DNA of 64,000 nt. Source: Synchiropus splendidus. Its lineage: Eukaryota > Chordata > Actinopteri > Syngnathiformes > Callionymidae. The DNA lies in the NCBI RefSeq assembly GCF_027744825.2, contig NC_071340.1, forward strand, positions 13,156,001 to 13,220,000, in the 5' to 3' direction. The first letter of the stretch is position 1. Each line of letters starts with the position of its first letter. The position numbers were made by a program, and so were the translations under genes. Positions 58,400-64,000 of the stretch are shown here, piece after piece. The notes below the pieces were generated by a model. That model was given only the letters and a program-made list of their open reading frames with translations, was not told the origin of the DNA and ran no database searches.

Positions 58400-61370
58400 A
58401 TCTGTTAAAAAGCAGCCCGCATCTGTGTGACGGATGTGACTCGGGCAGGTTTTAAGAGGTCAGGCTGCATCACTGCTCTGCCTCCACATGCGTCAGAAAA
58501 CAGGCAGTGCACGTATGTTCATTCAAGACTGTTTAACTGCTGGGTGAGATGGGATGTGGGCGTCCATGACCATAGGAAGTCCATCATCAATCACTGACTC
58601 GTGAAAAACACTGCCTCAGGTTGAAAATGAGATAAACAATAAAGTCTGATAAAAAGTACTTTGAAGTATGAGGTCAATTCCATGCAAAAAAACACGGTTT
58701 CAAGGATGTCTTTGACTGCCTTAGATTTATTTGTAGAATTAATTGTGCGATACTGAGTGGAGTATTCAGAGTTTTGACCTCCTAATCTGAGCGGATTCAA
58801 AGAGCGCCTGTGGTCACTACCTCAAACACCCAGTGCCCTTTAAAACACAGGTCTGGTGCAGGCAAAGGGCTGCTGCAAAGATCAACCATGAGTCATCTGC
58901 AGATCAGATGAAACAATATAACATCAAGCACTAATATTTTTTTTTAATTGTTGGGATTATTGTTTTTGGAATTAAAACCAATGTTTAAATGTACTTACCA
59001 ACCAAATAATATTGAAATTTGGAGAAACCCAGATACTTATATTATCAGGATCGTGGCACTGCCGCAAATTTTTTTAGTCATACTTAAGACATGTTCTTAA
59101 AACAATAATGATGTGTGCTTGCTGCTATCGAAACAACCGCCCAACATTCATTCCCTCATTTTATGTGTCCTATTATGTGCTCTTGAGGTTGCATGGGGTG
59201 ACAGGCAGGGGAACCCCTGGACAGGCAGGAGTCCATCACACACAGACAAATATCCACTCACAGACATTCACTCCTTTGGCCAATTCTAGAGCAACTAGTC
59301 TCTGTCCAGAGGAAACTTCACAGAGAGAACACAGAGTTCTCTCAAGCTGGATTTGAACCCGAGAGCTGTCTCCATCTTAAGTGGTATCATTTAGCATGGT
59401 CCGCCCCAAAACCATGCTGCGACCATCAGTGACAGTGAGAAGACCATGGCCAAAAAAGCAGAAAAATGAAAGACCTGAAGTGAAAGCTTGTATGTATTAT
59501 TTATTCAAGGTCTTACCATATGATGAAATTGATAACTCTAGTTGTGTGCTAGTCTTTTTTTTTTTTTTAATTAAACTGTTATTTAGCGATCAAAGACTTG
59601 TATCAATGTTACTAATGTAGAGACATAGACTTTTGCAAGAAAAGTGTACAGTGAAAACTGCAATTGTGAGAAGAATTTGAGATTAGATTTGAGTTATGAG
59701 ATTTGTCATACCAGAGCCAGCTCATTGCATTGTGTAATTTTATTTGTGTGGAACGGAATTAAATTGGCTTTATTGTCCTAAGGAACACTCACCGTCAACA
59801 GTGGGTCTTTTTATTGCATTATTGCATTAATTGCATCAAAAACTCTTTAAGTGCAACTGACCAAAATTGTAGCGAATAGCTTGAGTAACTGGACTACAAA
59901 ACAATGACCTAAAAGGTGCAAAATCCCAATGTTAAACAAGGCGTGAGATGTGTAGATAAGAATGACTTGTAGTTCAACTATAGCCATTAGGTCTCCCAAA
60001 CATCAACCCTCAACATTTGAAAGCATATATCATACTATTCCCGTCGCTCAAGATAGAAACATACGCGCGTTGTTTTATTTCAATAAACCGTTATATGGCT
60101 CCATCTAGTGGAGGATAAAGTGAGCCTCTGGAAGTTACGAGTTGGAATGAAGAATTTTGCTTCGAATGCTTGAAGGAGAAAAAAAATCACTCACTTAGAG
60201 AGGAGAAAGTTTTTCACTCAATGTAATTCATTTGGCAATAACGCCCTGTAGTGTTAATTGGCGCTGTAATAACTGTAAAAGTCAAGGTCCTGCTCTGACT
60301 GCCACTCGTTCATCTCTCCATTATACAGAAAGCACTCCGAGTTTTTATAGAGGTAATAAAGTCGAAGCTCACTACGGCAAAACCAGCGGTCAAAAGGCAT
60401 CTATGCCCCTAAAAGCGCTATTTTACAAGTCCGTGTCTCTATACTTGTGTGGACTTTGTCATAATGCGGAACCAAAATGAAACTATTTCATCTTCAAATT
60501 GAGGCGTCATCTTAAAGACAGACAAAAGTTATCCCCACCAAAGTGTAAGCTCCCCACAAGGAGGTGTTTTGACAAGAATTGGTACACACACACATACACA
60601 CAGTTCAGGTACAGCAACAGCAAAATAACACAGAAATAAATGGAGACAGAGCAGGTTAAAGAAATTATTGGTTAGATTAAAAAAAAAATAATAATAAAAG
60701 TATGGAATTCTTTTTTCAGGTTTATTGGATGGAAGATTCATTCTTGGGAAGATTTTGAGGATGATTTCCAGTGACTCTTTTCAACTTCGTGTATGGACTA
60801 AGCATCATCGTACCAAATGGCTCCTCCTTTTATCTTGTTTATTATGCATCTTCCAATCCATTTCTTCTTTTGTCATGATGTGAAAAAACTTCAAAATAAC
60901 TGTATGTAAACTTTAAGGAAGGGTAACGCTGAAAAAGCAATTTGTTCCACTCCATTTCACTTTAATCTCTATTATTGAGGAGTTGAAGCGACTTAATGGA
61001 CACTTTGTGCCAAACACTTAACCTCTTAAAAGGCCTTTTTTTCTCTTTTTTTTTTTGGCTTGAGACCTCTTTGTCTTAATTTCTTTAGAGGAAAGTAAGG
61101 TTGTCAGTGAGTTAAAGGAGAAACATTGGGAAACAGGCCAAAGTGGCTGAACTGCGGTGGACTGATGATTACATTTAATAATCGTTAATAAGGTGTAATA
61201 ATTCGGCCCTATAAAGATAGATGGCAGATGATATAAGATGTTGCTGGCGACCTTAGAGAGAGGACATATGAGAGACAATACATTTCATTTAGAGGTGAGG
61301 TGACACAATCTGCTCCTCAATCAGTGAATCCGTTTTTCATTGCTGTGGAGCCAGTGAAGTTTTCAACAAG
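58400..61370. other. Gene-poor flank
   Basis: No exon with a protein family resemblance was seen on either strand. The stretch is AT-rich and contains a dispersed repeat (59150-59390) and short (CA)n runs near 60585-60602. The open frames in it are short and compositionally ordinary. Confidence 0.5.
59150..59390 (-). repeat. Dispersed fish repeat, same family as 12780-13045
   Basis: GGACAGGCAGGAGTCCATCACACACAGACAAATATCCACTCACAGACATTCACTCC, the CCAATTCTAGAGCAACTAG segment and GGATTTGAACCCGAGAGCTG correspond in order to the (CTGGACAGGTCGCCAGTCCATC ... ATTCACACCTACGGGCAATTTAGAG ... GGATTCGAACC) track of a frequent teleost repeat. Diverged; edges approximate. Confidence 0.55.
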
Positions 61371-61378
61371 GAGCCCAG

Positions 61379-61405
61379 TGTGTGTGTGTGTGTGTGTGTG
61401 TGTGT
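61379..61405 (+). repeat. (TG)n microsatellite
   Basis: An uninterrupted TG dinucleotide run of about 13 units at the left edge of the repeat at 61406-61645. Confidence 0.95.
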
Positions 61406-61645
61406 CTGCCCTTCGTGATCGTACTCTGTGGGGATCAATTCTTGACAGAACACTATCCTTGTGATGACCTTGTGACTTTGGCTGGACCCCACAAGGTTAT
61501 GTCTCAATTTGAGGATGAAGAATGTTCTGATGGCTGGTTAAGGTTAGCCATGTGTTTTGGATGGTTAGGTATAGGGGGAGATGCTGGGGAAAGGGTTATG
61601 GCAATGCGTGGGCCCCACAAAGATGTTGTGGCAAACAAAGATAAA
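61406..61645 (+). repeat. Dispersed fish repeat adjoining the (TG)n tract
   Basis: CTGTGGGGATCAATTCTTGACAGAACACTATCCTTGTGATGACC, GGACCCCACAAGGTTATG..CTCAATTTGA, GGTTAAGGTTAGCCATGTGTTTTGGATGGTTAGG and GGGCCCCACAAAGATG follow the order of a very common teleost repeat (GGGGACC...CCCCACAAGG...GGTTAAGGTTAGG...). The reading frame through it is not a gene. Confidence 0.55.
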
Positions 61646-62655
61646 GTGTATTTCAGAAGAATGGTACATTTATTGAAGCCAAACATTTACATGTATTATG
61701 TTCGCAGGACAGTTTCTTCCAGCACGTCTGACTCTGGAGAAAGCTGGGACATCTTCATCTCCTCCACAGGTGCTCTCTCCTCCTGCTCCTCCAAACCATC
61801 ACCGCCACCACACCAACAACACACCACATCATCACCATCACAACACTGAGCAGCACAGTCAACACGCCCTGAAAATACAAGTTGAACCGTGCTCATGAGA
61901 AACCTTCCTGTGGATCATTTGTTTTGGAAACAACCCTTAAAGTGAGCCGAGTCACAGACAACCAGAATGTGAGGAGCCGCACACGTATGAAACCGATGAG
62001 TGTGGTGATGTGTGAGTGTGGCAGTGTGCGCGAGGGTGACCAACTAATCAGATCAATAAATTAAGCTGCTCATTATGATGGCCCGCTCCTGCTAGTCATT
62101 AAAACAATCATGTCGAATTCGTCACCCTGGCCTCTGTGAAGTGTGGCTCATTACAGCTAATGTGTCATTGTCGATTCAAAACCGTGAGGTTACTTATCTG
62201 CCAAGCGACTGTAAAACACCTCTGACCCAAATGTTTTATTCATCCGAAAAGACTTGTATTACTCATCTAAAAGTCGTATGTCACTCGAGTTAAACAGCAA
62301 ATGAAGGAATATTTCATATTCACGTCGTCTCCTCTTGAGAAACCAAAACAATCTGCTGATCTTTTTGACCCATACTAATCACAACCGTACTTTGTCCTCA
62401 TGGATATTTTCAATATTTTTCATTACAAGTGGGATTATTTTTTGTGCGAGTTACACACTTTACGTCCAATTAAATGCCTTTAAAACAATCAGACAGTTTT
62501 TTTTTTAACTTCCAGGTATTCTGAAATAATATTAATGCTTCATTCATTTTTCTCCACCACCGACTTCACAGAATGCTGTGGGTGCGCTTCCTCACTGTTT
62601 TTGGATATTCTGATTTGATGTTTTACTTATTTGCTGTGGAGTATTTTCAACTTTC

Positions 62656-62658
<3 letters not shown>

Positions 62659-62739
<81 letters not shown>
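62659..62739. repeat. (AT)n microsatellite, about 80 bp
   Basis: An uninterrupted AT dinucleotide tract of about 40 units followed by a short (AG)n run. Assemblies often mis-size such tracts. Confidence 0.95.
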
Positions 62740-62743
<4 letters not shown>

Positions 62744-62921
62744 GAGAGAGATTAAAAGAGCTTTAGTTTAAATAACGTGATATAAAAACTTGATTATAGT
62801 CACCATTGTGTTTTGTTGTGCTATTGTCAAACTGATGCAAAATAAACAATATTTTGTTGTGTAAATATATGTATGGATCCATCATTTGATTCAGCAATAT
62901 ACCAAATTCATTCAAATTGAA

Positions 62922-63107
<186 letters not shown>

Positions 63108-64000
63108 ATATATATATATAGATATATAGATAGATACAATGCATAAAACATGTTAGAATTTTATTGAATTATTATTATAATTCAAACAAAATGTGCTTGC
63201 CAATAATCAAGACTGAAAAGCCAACTGAAAATGAAAACTCGCCCCAGGGGGCCACAGTTATATCTAGACAGCAGAACTTTCTCATATAGCTTATAAGGCT
63301 TTCACCTACTTCCCCTTTGAGTTACTGCGAAACATACTGTTTTCACACAACATTGACTTCTATGCACACGCAACGCACACCCGCACGCACTGACAATTTA
63401 GGGCCCTCATGTGACATTATGATTCCAGAAGCATCTGACTTCAGTGTTGTGATGATCACGAGGGTAATAATAGTCGCATTATTACTCCTCTTATTGTGTC
63501 TTAATTAGTGGCATTTAATTATGCGCTAATGCAGTGAGGGCTATTAGAGACTCAGGGGCCTGCTGATCAGGGAATTGAACCTAGGCTAACACACACACAC
63601 TCATGCACACTCACTCATGCACACACACAGGAATCGCAGTTTTATTGTGCCATAAAAATCTTTGCTCCCTTTAACTAGAAATTACGACTTCCATGTCGTG
63701 TGTGTGTCAGAACAGGACACATTCATACGCGCTGACGCTTCTTCAGTCACGTGAAAGAGGAAAAGTATCCCGCAACAGAAATGTTGGTTTGAGGAAAGGG
63801 GGTCATCACTTTCATGTTAAATCAACTCATTAGCAAAGACTCTTGAATAGATTTTCGTTTTTCACTCCCACTCCTCTCATCCACTCATGCATCTCAATTA
63901 TTTGTTCAGAGGCTGGTGTAACAATGGTGCTGACTGTCGGCGCCTTTGACGTGCTAAAACAGCAGACAGGAGGCTGAAGATAAGTCAGCTTCAGTGGGCA

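Noticed and set aside
61382..61849. 155-codon plus-strand frame beginning with Cys-Val repeats
   Set aside because: It starts in a (TG)n microsatellite and runs through a dispersed repeat and a CCA-rich run. Not a gene.

Overview
This window looks like nuclear DNA of a compact-genome teleost fish, most likely a percomorph. The genes are vertebrate, split by short GT-AG introns, and flanked by fish-type dispersed repeats and dinucleotide microsatellites. I cannot name the species. Five protein-coding genes can be traced from start to stop codon by following exons, phases and splice sites. No prokaryotic, viral or CRISPR-like system was seen.

Layout. (1) 1-1330: AT-rich, non-coding, possibly the 3' end of a gene lying to the left. 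(2) 2227-5193, minus: wdr31, nine coding exons, 356 codons, with a CpG-bearing upstream region (5560-6060) that holds a perfect 20-bp palindrome around a CLEAR-type E-box. (3) 9077-22388, plus: gnaq (G-alpha-q, 359 aa, seven exons, CpG-rich first exon, 8.7-kb intron 1). (4) 24595-28439, plus: gna14 (354 aa), a tandem paralogue. Exons 2-7 have exactly the same lengths as in gnaq. Only about 730 bp separate the gnaq poly(A) signal from the gna14 start. (5) 30302-56250, minus: vps13a, traced as 75 constitutive exons whose lengths add to 9735 nt (3244 aa), plus a 69-nt in-phase candidate cassette exon. (6) 57158-58231, minus: a single-coding-exon C2CD4-family gene just upstream of vps13a. (7) 58400-64000: no gene recognised; dispersed repeats, a (TG)n repeat and two long (AT)n tracts, one inside a palindrome.

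How the genes relate. gnaq and gna14 encode the Gq-class alpha subunits that couple receptors to phospholipase C-beta. vps13a encodes a bridge-type lipid transfer protein at ER contact sites. From what I know of human 9q21, the convergent order gnaq-gna14 / vps13a is an old vertebrate arrangement rather than an operon-like functional unit. wdr31 and the C2CD4 gene are additional neighbours. The C2CD4 gene next to vps13a is notable because in human the C2CD4A/B pair lies by VPS13C, which suggests a VPS13-C2CD4 linkage older than the vertebrate genome duplications.

Most promising for a second look: the unannotated 69-nt vps13a exon, a GC-AG intron and a NAGNAG acceptor in vps13a, a strong G-quadruplex in the gnaq 3' UTR, the CLEAR palindrome upstream of wdr31, a perfect 21-bp-arm hairpin in gnaq intron 1, a palindromic AT-rich repeat near 63000, and an altered inhibitor-contact helix in gna14. 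No wholly new biological system was identified.
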